A stretch of DNA of 64,000 nucleotides from NCBI GenBank assembly GCA_000708835.1, contig DF237068.1, positions 48,923 to 112,922 on the forward strand. The letters are read 5' to 3'. The stretch comes from Klebsormidium nitens. Lineage: Eukaryota; Streptophyta; Klebsormidiophyceae; Klebsormidiales; Klebsormidiaceae. Of the stretch, positions 1 through 12,868 are shown piece by piece; the stretch's first letter is position 1, and each line of letters starts with the position of its first letter. A program made the translations under genes and the position numbers. The notes beneath the pieces are model-generated. The model was not told where the DNA came from and searched no databases. It worked only from the letters and a program-made list of their open reading frames with translations.

Positions 1-73
1 CCTGATGGAGAAACGTTTGCAATCTCCCCAGACCCGGTTCCTTGACTTGGCCTTTGAAAGTGGTGAAAGCTAG

Positions 74-1452
74 CTGAGAACTAATAGGCACGCCGGGAGA
101 GGCTTTATTAGCAACTACTGTTGTACAGAATGAAACTTCATGTCTTCTTTTCTCTTTCCTTGCATGCTGTCCGAGACGTCTGCTGAGTTAGTGATTCCTT
201 GTGACATATCCTCGAGATTGAAGGGTTGTCAATTGACGGCACGAGTCACGACCCAGCAGATTGCTGATGCATGTGCCACCGAAAGCTCGGCTGAGTATCG
301 GCATGCGTTGACACGGTTTGACTGGTCCTTTGCTGTCCCACACTTTCACAAGAGTGCTTCCAGCGATGCCCACTACTTGATTATGCCAGGTAGGTAACGT
401 ATTTGGCCGTCTTCAGCTCTCAGTGCGCAACAATCAGAAAGTAGCTACTCATGATGCATGGGATCGCATGACATTGTCTTTGTAAGGCGAATACCGCCGT
501 GAAAGCACTTGTACTACCGTATCCATTGTCATATATAGCTGCCAGCATTGCCAGCGGGGGGCCGGTGCGCAACTGCAGACAATGTTTTTCTGCAAAAGCT
601 GGGTAATATGGTTACGTAATTACTAATTGTGACGTATCATGACGTGATAAGCTCAGCTGCTTAACTCTGAGCTTAAAGCCCAATTGGTTACATCTATCGT
701 GCATCACTTCCAAACAGAGGACCTGGCCCGTTGGGCCCAAAGCTTCTGGCCGTATTCTTCTCGTTTCTATTACATGTTTTAGCATTTTTTTTTAACTATT
801 TTAGAGAGTATTTCTCGCAAACACGCATTCCCTCACCTCCCTGGACTTTCTGCTGCCCGGTAGAGCAGTTCGCAGGCGTCCGCCAAAAGCGGCGCCGCCT
901 CTTGACACATCAGCTGATTCAGTCAATGCGCAAGTAGAAGGTATTAATGCGAAGCTGGCGGGGGACCCGGCCGGGTGCGGAAATGGAAAACAAGGAGCTG
1001 CAAAAGTCAAACCACACAATGCGTATCACTCCGCATTGTTCTCTTCCGTGATTTAACCGGGAGTCGTTGGATGTATCAAATGTGATGCATCAGGGAAGAT
1101 GCAATCATTGGGTTTTGGGTGTGCCCAGATTGGTTTGAAGCTTAGATTTGAAGCAGCCAGCGCCAGCATTTTCAGTGCAGCCTGCACAGCCTGCACCATC
1201 CAGTCAATCAATGCGGTTCCTTTTTTGAAAGTTAGTTAGTCTCCCGAACCTGTCCGCCACAAAGCAAATATGGCTGCTTCGGCAGTTACCGAGGGTGTCT
1301 CCGCCTGGCTGACCCGATTTGGAATGGCGCTTCCAGCGTGCTGACGCTGTCCTCGCTTGCTTTGGCGACCCGTGCTTCTGGCGCGACATGGCAGCATTCA
1401 CGTAAAACATCATTACATTGGAGGGCAAGTCGCAGATCCTCGCAATGGTTGA
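74..1452. other. Left-end intergenic stretch, no gene seen
   Basis: Short open frames on both strands, none with recognisable domains or coding character. A GCCCAGATT tract near 1128 faintly resembles the GCCCA half of the box found across the array further right. I see no RNA gene, transposon end or promoter that can be supported. The first 73 bases are discussed under rejected items. Confidence 0.4.
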
Positions 1453-2338
1453 GGCGACGATGCAAACCAAAACTTTCCGCCGGACGGAATCATTGGTCTG
1501 GGCCATCGGCGGGCGGCCGGGTATTACTACGATAAGGGGGCGTCGCAGCTGATAGCCGATGGGCGGGTGAGGGTTTGTGCTGGCCTCTTATGCTTTCTGC
1601 CTTCAAATGGAATCCGCAACCTGAGTACGTACTTTGGACACGCGCCCACGTTCCGAATGCCAACGCGTAAATCAATGCTTGTGCCAAGACCGCTGCGTAA
1701 AACAATCGACGGAAGTACGAAATTTTTGCCGTTATTCATTCTGCCTTTACCGGACTACCCGCCCGTTTGAGCTAACTTGAGTACTCGGCTGCTCGAAGTA
1801 TCGTACATTTCTTGCCAGTCTTACTATCGGATAGGCGACCATTCTACCGTCAAAGATCCTGCTGTCGACGTGCCAAATTTCTCCAAGCCCTCCAAGTCGC
1901 AAAACGGCAGATCGCCGTTCTAGTGCAACCGTTGAAACACCGCTTCCGTTTTCCGCCGGAACAGGTGGCGCTCCGCCACGGAACCGTCGCTCAGATCCGC
2001 CCGCGCTCCGTTCTCCTCGCGGACGGCGGGGAGCTCCCCGCTGACGTCATCATGTACGCCACCGGCTCCGGCGCTGTGACGGAGGCTGTGGCGCGGCTGA
2101 CGTCACAGGAGGTCGCCGCGAAAGTGGGTTCCGTATGGGGTTACGGCTCGGGGCTTGACGGCGATCAGGGGCCTTGGGAGGGGGAATTGAGAACGTGTGG
2201 AAACCGACGGCGCAGGAAGGGCTCTGGATCATGACGGGGGCGCTCTCGCAGACGCGGTTCGCATCGCTTATACTCGCGCTGCAGCTCAAGGCACGTGCCG
2301 TGGGGCTGCCGACGCCGGTGTATGACATGGCGGGGTAA
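1453..2338 (+). pseudogene. Flavin-dependent monooxygenase (FMO/CzcO-like) gene remnant
   Basis: Family members use FAD and NADPH to oxygenate small molecules. Two blocks are readable. Block A (1453-1566, open from a stop at 1450-1452) ends GYYYDKGASQLIADGR, matching the family segment before the C-terminal nucleotide-binding half. A GTGAGG donor follows at 1567. Block B starts after CCGGAACAG at 1965 in matching phase and reads VALRHGTVAQIRPRSVLLADG, then ADVIMYATG (the ATG motif of FMO/BVMO enzymes), then VWGYGSG and GPWEGELR. About 2190 one base is missing: the frame runs into a stop at 2232-2234, while the next frame continues VWKPTAQEGLW ... LPTPVYDMAG to a TAA at 2336-2338. The N-terminal half with the GxGxxG FAD site was not found upstream. 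Blocks A and B are visibly GC-richer than their surroundings. The family is common in bacteria, fungi and some algae. A sequencing error at 2190 would make this a partial gene instead of a pseudogene. Confidence 0.7.
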
Positions 2339-2838
2339 AATGAAAGCCGGTGCTGCTAGACAGTTGTATAGTGTGTAGTATACAAAGTGTGCTTGAGTTA
2401 ATTTGGAACGGTTTTTGAGAGAATGTGATTAATACTCATGCTGTTCAAACAATCACAATTCTCGAGGTGGTCTTCAACGTACAGTTCAGTCGCCTGCTGA
2501 CGAACGAGAGACGCCTTCTAGAATCTTTCCGCCTTTGCGGCCGGCTTGAGTAGAATAATGTTAACCAGACTAAGAATAAATCTCGTTGGTCTATCGAAGT
2601 GGGTTTTCTGCCTGTGACTGAAATCGATTAGTTAGATCTGAGAGTGTTTCGATCGGAATCAATCAAGCCACCGGCCGTCATTGAATTGGAAGCGGGCTTA
2701 CAGCATCCTCGCCGTTCTCCATTACAGACAAAAGAAGGTCTGAGTCACAGCCGGTCTGGCATGTTAGAGCCCAGGGAACACTGGCAGGTTGGGTCACGAG
2801 ACCAAGCCGTTTTCCCACCAATCACTTATGTCACTATA

Positions 2839-2960
2839 TGGTGACCCCGCGCGCGCGCGGGCAGAAGAGGGTCCAGGCCCGCCGCCAGCTGCGGCGCGGC
2901 GGCCCGGCCGGCTCTCGGCTCGTCGGACCAGCGCGCAAGAGCCCGGCCTGGCTTGCTCCG
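2839..2960. other. Short very GC-rich block with a (CG)n run
   Basis: An alternating CG run at about 2847-2859 is followed by roughly 100 bases of almost pure G/C (GCGGCGCGGCGGCCCGGCC type). It stands out from its flanks. Open frames here end within about 120 codons and give low-complexity Arg/Ala/Pro peptides, so I do not call a gene. It could be a CpG-island remnant or a misplaced fragment. Confidence 0.5.
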
Positions 2961-5400
2961 AGTCGGCGCATGTACGAACGCATCCATGCATGTAGGTTAT
3001 GAAGAGCACCCCAGATTCGGCATTCAAAGTCATAGCGCACCATGATAACGAATCATAAGTTGCAGACCGTGACCGGCATCCGATTGTCCAACAGGGATCC
3101 ATGCAACATCGTATAGCCATCATCAAGTGCCCTGCACGCGGGGCTGGGCCGATGATCATTGGCAATGATGAAGAGTGTGAAGAGTGCGTCCCGAAGCTCA
3201 GGGCCAGTGGCGGGCGGCTTCAATTGGCATGCATGCATCGATAGTGTTCATCTAGTCGCACGGACCAGCGCTGACCCCTCGTAAATCAAGGATTCATCGC
3301 CGCTATCATGATCGTAAGGGGGTCATGCGACCATATTCATAACGCGAGCTTCTAATACTAGTTCCGACCGAAGAAACTGAACACGTGGGATCGACAGCTG
3401 GCGCCCCGGAGCATCTTAGTACGTCATGATCATCCCAAACAATCATGCGGCATCCTCCACACTTGTCGTGATTGAATGAAGCAATCAGCTCGCGTTCATT
3501 CGATACTGGTGGATCTTCTAATATACTATAGTAGCGGTTTCGCAGGCTTTGCCCCGCTAGCATTCAATGCCACAATCAACTTGCCAGCGAGCTCAAGTTC
3601 TCGGCTTAGTCTGCGCTTAAGTGGTCGAAAGGTCGCTCTCAATATAGGGAGTGGATCGACATCACGCAGTCATGTTAGGCGTACTCAGATGTTTTGAACG
3701 GATCATGCATCACGATGAAATATCCAGTCCGGTGAGAATCAGGCTATTCAATGTTCAGTATACTTTGACTGGTTGAATACAGTGCTGCCGGACGGCAGCC
3801 TAGCTGAGCTAAGAGCATCATTTCACTTTTGCTTCTCTCAACGGTCCCTATTTGACAGAGAGTATTTGGGGCCTTCTGTCTAAGCAGCGTCCGTTCGAAA
3901 GAGAGTCTTGCGCGTATACATGCCTGTTTCTAGCTTCAAGTCTACCCCTAGTCTAAGGAATGCCCAGAGAGATGCCTGTGGCAGTCAACCTGCAACAGCA
4001 AAGAAGCCGTGTGTCAAATTTGCTGGTTTTGGAGATAGTATGGACTGCAATACGTACTGAAGCTTCCATCCTACCGGATCTACCCAGGCTGTCAGTAACC
4101 TGTGGCGCGGATGCCAAAGGTGCCGAATCAAGTATATCGCTTGACGGAGTGCCACGTACGCTCCTCCAACGCTTCGACATTTATTGCGGTGCATCCAAGT
4201 CGGGAAACAAAACATGCGGCCTTAACTAGGACAAGAGATATGAATACATTAGCGCAACTTTAATTCGGAGAATGGCTTCATGTTAGCACCTCAAACCTTC
4301 AACTGGGCGGTGCCCAGATGAACCTCATGGTCAAATCCCGGCCGCTGATTCGCACATTTAAGGAATCTAATAGAAGGATTGGAGGGGCTTTGTCCGGAAA
4401 ACGTCCATTTGGAGATGTAAGGTGGCCGGTGGGAAATGAGATTAAACAGATTCGTGTGGATAGTCTGCCGTCGCGGCTCAAAACGAGCCGTTATATAGGC
4501 CGACGTTGGAAAGAACTCAACTCTACCGACTCTAAGTAACCGTCCGTTTTTGGCCTGGCACTTCGAAAACTCCCAACCTTGCCCGGACAGCTTCCCCTAC
4601 ACTTATACATAGACCATCAGTTAGATGCAATCAGCAGGCCTGATAGCACTCTGTTTTTAGATTCTCATTGACACCGTGAAGAGGCACTCTAGCATGTGGA
4701 GAATTTCTGCGACTTCGATCAAGGGATTCCGCATATGCTAGAAGGCCGGCTTAAGTTAGGGACGACTGGGCTTTGGTCGAAACCTCGAAAAGGATGACTG
4801 GCTACGACAACCGAGTGCCAGCTGAGACCTCGTCCTTGCCCGTCGAGCTGACGTCCCTCTTGAAGTAGTTCAGCGTTGCGAACCTTCGTGTGCAGACGAC
4901 TGTGCGACTCCTCTGAACCTCAGAGGATCGTGAATGAAGCTGAGAAAGCAAGAGATACTCGAATTGTGCCCGGGCGATCTTCAATCTCAAAACAATTTGA
5001 AAGTGCAAACGAAGCGGATCGCGTCACCGCCGGCTATGAGACAGAATCATTATGTGGGGAAGTGAGATAATTCTTGACAGAAAAAGCATGGGCCAAGGAA
5101 CTGCCCAAAATCCGGAGCGCCGACCTACTTTTAGGATTATGATAGCATTGAACGTTGAAACGCCCTGAATCATCACAAATCATTGCTCAAGTTGTATAAC
5201 TCGAGATGTAATCAACGAGCTCTGTAGGTAAGTTTTGATGATGGCGTCAGAAGTGGACGAAGGACGATCTGGTCGATTCAATGCCCAGAAGAGTGCCACC
5301 GATCAATGCCGCATGGTTGGGGCAAACGAATCATAACAGCTGAATTGACAAGGCCTTTGAATCCACGAACGCATAATCCGTTGACAAGATTAGTTTCTCA
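2961..5400. other. Intergenic stretch; left edge of the diverged array
   Basis: No gene is recognised. At 4305-4345 there is a decayed GCCCA...CCCGGCC box, and at 4812-4866 a copy of the TGCCAG-GAGACCTCGTCCTTGCCCGTC sequence that marks P modules to the right (about 21700, 26430, 30720, 38920, 42435). This places the left limit of the array near 4 kb. Confidence 0.4.
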
Positions 5401-5439
5401 TGTGACAGATCAAGCTGGAGACTATAAACAGGACTTGGT

Positions 5440-5710
5440 TTTTGGCCCACGCCGGACGGGCTCTCCGGTGTTCAAAAGGGCAGTTGCGCCCTGCAGAGAA
5501 TACTGGAAGCCCCGTCGACCAGAATACGAGAAGCGTTCAATGTATCAGAGTTCTTACAACACATGCCAGCCAGGCGCCGGTATCTAATTTTGTTGCCGTG
5601 ACACTCTCTACACGAGCAACCAGAAGGCTGTCAAGTTGCATCAAAAGCACGGGAAAGGTAATCCTACACTTCCGGGAGACGTAAGTGACAGTGCGGCAGA
5701 CCGGAAAGTC
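5440..5710. repeat. F module, copy 1
   Basis: It contains TTGGCCCACGCCGGACGG near the start, CATGCCAGCCAGGCGCC at about 5563, and ACCAGAAGGCTGTCAAGTTG followed by CAAAAGCACGGGAAAGG at 5620-5660. The same ordered phrases recur at 6740-7060, 12165-12340 and 14290-14470. Indels are not multiples of three, so no reading frame is kept. Confidence 0.55.
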
Positions 5711-6734
5711 GGAACGGAACGGAAAAGCATAATGCAAAAAGTCTGGCTAAGTCGGACTGCCTAAATAGATCGAAAACTAAGTCGAATCATCTCGATATGC
5801 CGTTCGATCTAGAAGAACACTGGCTCAACGATTTGCTGATTGAGATGATGCCAATGGTCACGGCACATGCACGGCATCGATCGTCGCCACGTTTCTGTGC
5901 AGCTTGCGCCCATCTTGCTAGTGAAACGGACGCAGTGAAACTTGGTCTTTTGTTCTCGTTGCTTCCACGTCGGACGCACGTGGCAAGAACAATGCTTTTT
6001 ATTGTTTTAAGCTCGCAGACGCGATTTGCTTGTAGACGGAACTTGGTCACATTCAATCTATCCACCAGTGGCTTCGAACCCCCAGGGCCCACCCCTGGAA
6101 GGTCTGGTCCGAAGTGGAAGAACCAATCGCGTACCGTGCCCAAACTTCGATGAATGTATCTCGCGTATCATTTGTAGACCGTGCCCCTTGACGTTGCGTA
6201 CGAAACACAGCACTCAACGTCTTCCAAGAACAGAGAATGGGGGATGCATTCCCTCTGCTGAATAGTGAGCACTACAATAGCTGTACGGAATTCGTCGAAA
6301 TGCAAAAGAAAACGCACCATCTACCATCTGGCTATAAGCGCAGCTAGTACACTCATGGAGCCCAACCGGCCTGAAAGCCCGTAAAGGTTGACCATCAGGG
6401 CTATATTCAAATCTGACTTTAGGACGGCGCGATCAGGATTGTTCTGACGAGCAACTCTTTCCATCTTGACACAGATTCATACGTGGTAGCATGAGTCCCA
6501 GTACGACATCTAAAATTGACAAGCCAGTAATGGCATCAGCAATGCTCACGGCAAGATCTGGGCGGTCGAATCGCCCAGGGGCAGCGGCCAGCCGATTACG
6601 GCCGCATGCTTTTGCAAAAAGAGAACCATGCAAGCGACAAGGCCTTCGGATCCAAACGCACACGGTGCGGTCCCAAGAGAAGTCTCCCAGGAACTCGGAA
6701 GTGTTCACATGTCAGCTGGATACCAAAGAGAACA

Positions 6735-7070
6735 TTTGGTTTTCGACCCACGCGAAAGGCGCTTCCTTCGGCCGGTAGAAGTTTCCGGTGCGTCCCAAGG
6801 AGAAATACGGACCGGAAAGCTGCATCAATCAGAAGACACAACTCGTACATTTGACCTCACTCTTCAGACCACATACGATTCATGCCCCTGAATTGACTTT
6901 TGGGACTCTGTATGACCGACCAGAAGGCTGTCAAGTTCCCAGCAAAAGTACGGGTTCAAAGGCACTGCCCACTTGCGGAAGCATTCTTGGCAGTGCAGCG
7001 GACACGAAGGCCTCAATTAAAATGCATCGAACTCAAAAGTTCGGCCAAGTCGGGCATAAGAACCTAAACG
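6735..7070. repeat. F module, copy 2
   Basis: It is the closest relative of copy 1: TTTTCGACCCACGCGAAAGG, then ACCAGAAGGCTGTCAAGTTC and CAGCAAAAGTACGGG at 6920-6955, and the TTCGGCCAAGTCGG end near 7040. It lies about 1.3 kb to the right of copy 1 in the same orientation. Confidence 0.55.
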
Positions 7071-7099
7071 GCATACGAGTTCCGTCTGGGTGAAAGGCA

Positions 7100-9330
7100 C
7101 ACGGGCTTAACGTTGAGTGAGGTGCAATGCAGAGTGCTGCATTCGATTCAAGCTAGTGCCCATTACTGGTGAGATGCCTAAGCCACTGTTGTTAGAGAGT
7201 GTTCTTTCTCCAGTTTTATGAGTTCTACTATTACCTGAGTGCTCTGCAACCAGGAACTGGGCCACCGGCGCTGTACTGAATCGACTACCACGTCAGCACG
7301 CTCTCCATCCTTGTCCGCCCACCTCTCGTCCGAGTGGGCCTTAGCTTAACAACCCGAAAGCCTCTTTGATCTAAGGCAGCTATTATCCGCACCCAGGGTT
7401 TCTGCATCGACAAAGCCAATCATGCAAATTACCTAGCAGTTAGTGCTAACTTCTTGAGGGCAGCTTCGCGCACACATTCGTCAAAGCAGAGATACACGCA
7501 CTACTGCGATCCTGAAGCAGCAACCTGATAAGGCTTCTTGCTGAACGAAAAGTGGCATCAGTTGTTTCGTTCCACAAATGGACAACCTGAACTGGGCCAG
7601 AAAGCGGGCACCCAGAATGGTAAAAGTTTTCTCATAGCCACGATCAATAGCTAGTTGACGAAGACGCAATACTCGAAAGGCATGCATGTCAACTTTTTAA
7701 ATGTACTCTCAGAACTCGTTCGGGTTGCAGGCTTGATTGAACCTAAAGTGAATGCAGTACGGGCACGTCGGAGGAGGGCTGATCTCACTAGAGGGATCAC
7801 AAAAGACCTTTGCCAAAAGCATCAGGCCGAGCTCGTATCAGTAACCTGTGCATGGCTTTGCACTCACTTGAATGCCGGGAGAAAGATTGAATAAATCAAA
7901 ACCAGCGCAGTACAACTGGGTCATCGACATCATTCGGCGTCCTACAATCTGTCCGTAAGATTGTACAGGATTCATACAATATTGTTTGCTGCGCCGGGAA
8001 TCCGCACTCAGGAGTTCTTTTTATTGTTTGAAACAACTAGATGGCGAATCGGACATCTGAGGAGAAGACAAGAGTATAGGGGCCAGGTGAATCGCTTGCT
8101 GACCCACTAAGCTGGAGACAAAGGCTGACGTGTTGGCAATCGCCAAACTGCACTTCACAGATCAACTTCCGCAAGGTGAAGTACTTGTATGACCGAGCTG
8201 GCAGCTTCGTTAACGGAATCAGTTGCATCAGGAAACAACAGCAGCTCCTGGCGCTTTGGCGCCTTGAAAACTTTCTGGTTTCTCACAGCCTTTGGTAACC
8301 CTCAAGATTTGTGACCGCATGCTCGGAACAGGAAGTCATGGAAGCTCAATGGCCGGGACCAGGCTGACGGACGTCAGCGGCTTTCAAGATCCCTGTCTAG
8401 AACCATAGAACCTTTGTAAGGGGACAAAGCAATGAAAACGCTCGAGTCCTCGGCTCGAGTTTGAGGCTTTGGCTCACTTTTTCATGCAGAGTTCTTTGTT
8501 GCCACAGTCACCACCTCGGAGCCACGAATCACTAAGAAAGAGGGAAGCGATTCACGGAGTTGGGCGGCTGACAGCATGCAAATACTTACGATGGTGAGAG
8601 CCAAGTCTGGCCCCGGATAAATACTCTTAAGATGTGCAAATGATTTTAAGCATTAAGTTTGCACTGAACGTAACTCAGAGCTAGAAGCGAAAGCTTAGAG
8701 ACCTACCTTAGGAATGTCCCGTACAAATGTGACTCTACGTCGAATCCTGCCGAACATCCCCGGGCAGTCCGAGCCCAAACCACGCGCAAGCGAGGCGAAG
8801 AAACAACAAAGCAAGCAAATCAGACTGCGAGAAATCGAGCTAGGAACCTAGCAGGCTGCCCTGCGCTTCATCAGCGCATGCGCGGGTTCCGTTGCGACGC
8901 GCGCCTAGGGCGACCTCCAGTGAAACTGGGTCAGATCAACCTACCGGGGATACACTCTTCGTAGCACCCGGCGCATGATGTTTTGGTGCGAACGAGTACC
9001 CCGCACCCGGGGGATCCCCCTGGCTTCGCCGCAGGTCGCACTCCGCCACATCCACGCTGACGTCAGCACTGCCTTATAGATTTTGAAAAGAGTTATTGAT
9101 TGAGAGGCAATCAACGATACACGAGGAGCCCTTGCAACTAGTACGTGGGTAAGCTTTCTATCCATTCACAGCCGGTTGCGCCAATTTACAGAAATCCCAA
9201 TACGAGCTGCCGTGCAAAATCTTGAAGAGGCCGGACAAACTGGGGACGCCTCGAGCGAAGAAAGAGTACCCCCAGATGCCCAACAAAGCTTGATTGACAT
9301 ATGCTGAGAAGCACGTCGGATCAGGACGTG
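7100..9330. other. Gene-free stretch
   Basis: Only short open frames. A weak GTTGCATCAGGA phrase at about 8222 resembles the TGGCATCAGG landmark of the R modules (17745, 24181, 33170, 45095). The patch 8740-9070 is GC-richer and carries a TGACGTCA palindrome at 9058-9065, but no domain could be read in any frame. Confidence 0.35.
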
Positions 9331-9340
9331 AAGGGAAAGC

Positions 9341-9735
9341 GGCATAGGCACTGGCACCGCCCAAGTGCGCCATTCAGTCACGGCCAGTAATTCTGGCTAG
9401 AAGGGACGAAGCAAACTCAACCGTGAAGAAAGGACCGCATGCTTTCAACTTCGACGTATATGGCAACATGCTTTAGCAACACTTTTTATTCGACTTGGCA
9501 GCGTTTGAGACAAACTTCAAGTTCGATTCCATATCGGGCTCACTGGTGGACGATAGAATCCACTCCCGCCACTCTGGGCGAAGAGTGCCCACTGGGTCGG
9601 CCAAGATCGTTGCCTTTAGCAGTAACGCCTCAAGCTGCGCAGAGTGGGAAAAGCGCCAAACAATGTTGGCTGGGCAAAATCACAGAAAGAAACAACACGG
9701 TAGGAGGGAAAAGCTAGCTTCAGACAAAAAGTTTC
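9341..9735. repeat. D module, copy 1
   Basis: Ordered phrases are CTGGCACCGCCCAAGTGCGCC, TCACGGCC (9378-9385), a GCATGCTTTCAACTT stretch, GAGTGCCCACTGG at 9584-9596 and ATGTTGGCTGGGCAAAATCAC near 9663. All recur in order at 12869-13400 with the same orientation. The central GTGCCCACTGG phrase also links D to the S modules. Confidence 0.6.
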
Positions 9736-11484
9736 CCTGAAGGCCTCAAAAGACGGGTCTTGGTTTAACAGTCCGATTGAATAGGATCTGTTTTCTGAAC
9801 GCTTCAAAAATTTTGTATCCTTCAAAGAGTACATAGCTTGGCAAAGCCTGAGCAATTAAGCGGTAATCTGCAAGGCTGCCGGCAGAGGTAGTGGCTTTTC
9901 TTCAGAGTGGCGGTGCCAACTTGAATGGCACTGGCGGTATGTACCGGCCCACCCGAAATCAAGCCTTTAAGAAGTGAACAAAAACGTCGTTAGATCCACT
10001 ACATGGGTTCAGCATCTCCTGTCTGTGCCGGCTGAATACGAGGCACGCCGCGTTGAAAGCATCCCAGCCATACTAGCCTCTATAGGATTCGACGTTGTCC
10101 GCTCAGCTCACATCAGCAAAGCGGGACGCCCGCTCTGTCATAAAACGCAACGTGCGCGTGCGCGTTTATCCCGTCATTACGTACTTTGCATTAAACTGCA
10201 GGCACCCAAACGACTTGATCTGCGCAGCCTGTGTGACTTATGGACCGAGTCACAGACTGATATATACCAAGCTTTAGAAAAGCTGAAACAGGTCGATTAC
10301 AACTCGATCATTACCGCTTGGATGCAGTTCACACGAGCTGTCTTCCCGCTTGAGTCTTTGCGACCTGGCACAATGCAAAGCAGAACTCTGGGGGCGAACG
10401 CATTTTTTCTTGAGGAGGGTTTGAACAACCGGCGGACAGTATCAAAGCTAAGCTAATTCAGATGCTGTCAGATGATACTTGAATCAACCGATATCGAAGC
10501 AAGGATGTCCATTCGAAGCTTCCGCCACAGGTCCATTTGAGCGAAGGACATTGCAGACGATCCCTTCTGAACAAGGACCTCGTCGAAGCTGCTGGCAAGC
10601 AACGGTGCAGGCCGACCTGGATCCGTCACGCATCTGGCCGTCCGGATGGGCTCAGGGACGGCCCAAATCACGCCAAGTCCTGTCCAAGGGCCCACATCTA
10701 CTTATGTGATAGAGACTCTATCCTCGTATCCGATCTGGATGAGGTTGCGCTTTACCAGGAGCGTTTCACAAGCCGGACCCTGGGAACATCCGCATGCATC
10801 CGAGAGACGTGACGATGGTACCAGTCTGATTCGCGAGCCCGCGCTGTGGGTTTGCGAGACGTCCGGGGACGTGTGATCGTCCTGGCATACGACCGCATTT
10901 TACGCATGCACGAATATTGGTCAAGGGGGGGTCAAGTCGGTAACAGCAACTTAGCCCTCATCTCACAGCGAGTTCTCAATTTATTTCATACTTCGTGTAG
11001 TTTCATCACCTGGGCAGGAAGCGAGGGTCAAGAACGAACGAAAGAGCCGGAGCTAAAGAACTGCAGACAAGCACGCAATACCGCCGCCATGCGGCGAAGA
11101 CGATAGAGATCTGGATGCACTCAAGACCCAATTCTCCTTTACACTCGAGTCGATCTTCGACCCAGAAGAAGTTAATAAAGACGGCAAGAGCCCGCGCGCC
11201 CGCGTGTGTTCTGAAACTCCTACTACAAGTAAACACTGTAGTTGAGATTCCGCTTTCAAAAAGGCGGGTAAGTCAGTCCCAATAATCGTTTCATCATTAC
11301 CTTGCTAGCACGGGTTTCAATAATTTCTTAGCTGACGTGAACGGCCATTTCTGCAGATCCGACTTGAAGCTTCACAAACTGCTACCAAAGCTGAGTTTGC
11401 CGTCGATCGAAGAGAGCCGCCTTGATAACGTTTAGGTTACCACCGATTCTCGGTACACGGCAAAGGCTGCCAGATGAGTTGCAG

Positions 11485-12360
11485 ATTTAGAAGAAGGGGG
11501 CCTCCATCTTAGACTGAATCTGCAGAGGTACCATGAATGACGTCATAGCAAGGCTTACGCAACACTCTTTGAGATGGTCGATCTCAAAAGTAGTGTCGTC
11601 CTTGTCAAACTCAATCAAAACTGGAAAAACCCTGGCCACTTGAAGTTGACCTTCTAGCAAAGATAGAGGCCAAGCACGTGCCAAAGAGCAGATAGATCAC
11701 ACGGTCTGGAGAGCCACCCTTCTTTTAGTTCCTAGTCAACTTGAAAGAGCCCAGGCTGTGGAAACTAAACGATTCGATTCGGCCGTCAACTTTCACCAAC
11801 TGATTTCGTTTGTAATATCCAAGAACCTCGTTGTGGCATCAACCGAGTTCAAAACGTCCTACGCGGAGGCTCGACTCGCCCTTGAAACCAGCCGATCACG
11901 GCCGCTCTCTTAATTAAGACTGATCGAAGTGGGCGCAGACACAAAAATCTCTCGAAACCAAACGCAAGTCTGGAGAAGTTTCATAAGTGCTGGCCGCTCG
12001 ACTCGACGACAAGTGACAAAACTGGAGATTCGTCTTAAATAATAAACAGACGCCAAGGGCGCTCTGTGAGTGGAAGGATCAACTGCGCCCAAAGAAGAAG
12101 TTGACCAGAGACGCCTCTCTCAGGAGAATGCACACGCAGACAGGAAAACGCGTCCATCGTGAATCAGTTTCAACAGCACATGCCAGTCAGGCGCCAAAAG
12201 ATTCTCGGAAACCTCCGAGAGCGTTCTTCAGGGTGGTCAAGTTGCCAGCAAAAGTGTGGGACCAGAAGCTGCCCACTGTTCCCAAGCTTCCGGGTCAGTA
12301 CGGCAGACTGAGAGCCCTCCATAAAGAGCATCAAACAGTTCGGCCAAAATAGCCAGATAA
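11485..12360. repeat. E/F module, copy A
   Basis: Shared with 13645-14490 at an offset of about 2.1 kb. Landmarks are AATGACGTCA (11536-11545), GAGATGGTCGATCTC, GGAGGCTCGACTCGCCC near 11865, ATCACGGCCGCTCTCTT (11895), GCCTCTCTCAGGAGA (12112), CATGCCAGTCAGGCGCC (12179) and AAAGAGCATCAAACAG (12324). Order is kept but sequence has diverged with many indels, and no frame stays open through it. Confidence 0.65.
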
Positions 12361-12868
12361 TATACCGTGCAGCTTTTGTGAAAGTTCTGGTTGGTTGGTG
12401 CAAATCACACACTGGCTCATACGAAAGCAAGCGAAGTGACGTCAAAGCAGACACCTAGAAGGTGACGTACCGAACATCTCAACGCGCAATTCCGTGCTCG
12501 AGCCACTATCTAGCGCCCTAGCTAAGTACGCTCTTTAGGAAATTCCCGTCCACTTCCAATTTACGTCCACTTCCTCGCAGCAGCGGAAAATCTTTTTCAA
12601 CGTGGAAAATGGCAAGCAAGTAAGCGTAGTGGCAATCAGCGAATTCTACACGGGATTCTGGCAACGAGATAGCCATCCTCTTATAATACTATCATAGCCA
12701 CTGCACCGAGCAGAGGAAGCTAACAAACGAAGACAAACTTGAAGCTGCCGTAGAGGAAGAGCGGAGCGAGGAAAAGAATACCCGTGCATCGGTGAAGAAG
12801 CCCGATAGACAGACCGGCGCGATTGCATTACTAGGAATAAAAGGAACATTATTGGCTCGGATGAAGGA

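Noticed and set aside
2-73. Open frame reading to a TAG at 71-73 that could be the C-terminus of a gene entering from the left
   Set aside because: Only 23 codons (ending AFESGES), no recognisable motif, and a CCCCAG within it could equally be a splice acceptor. Too little evidence.
6060-6110. tRNA-like GGCTTCGAACCCCCAGGGCC stretch
   Set aside because: It resembles a T-arm, but no acceptor stem, D-arm or anticodon arm could be folded at the right distances.
9974-10456. Plus frame of 160 codons
   Set aside because: No recognisable family, no splice-compatible neighbours, and composition like the surrounding non-coding DNA.
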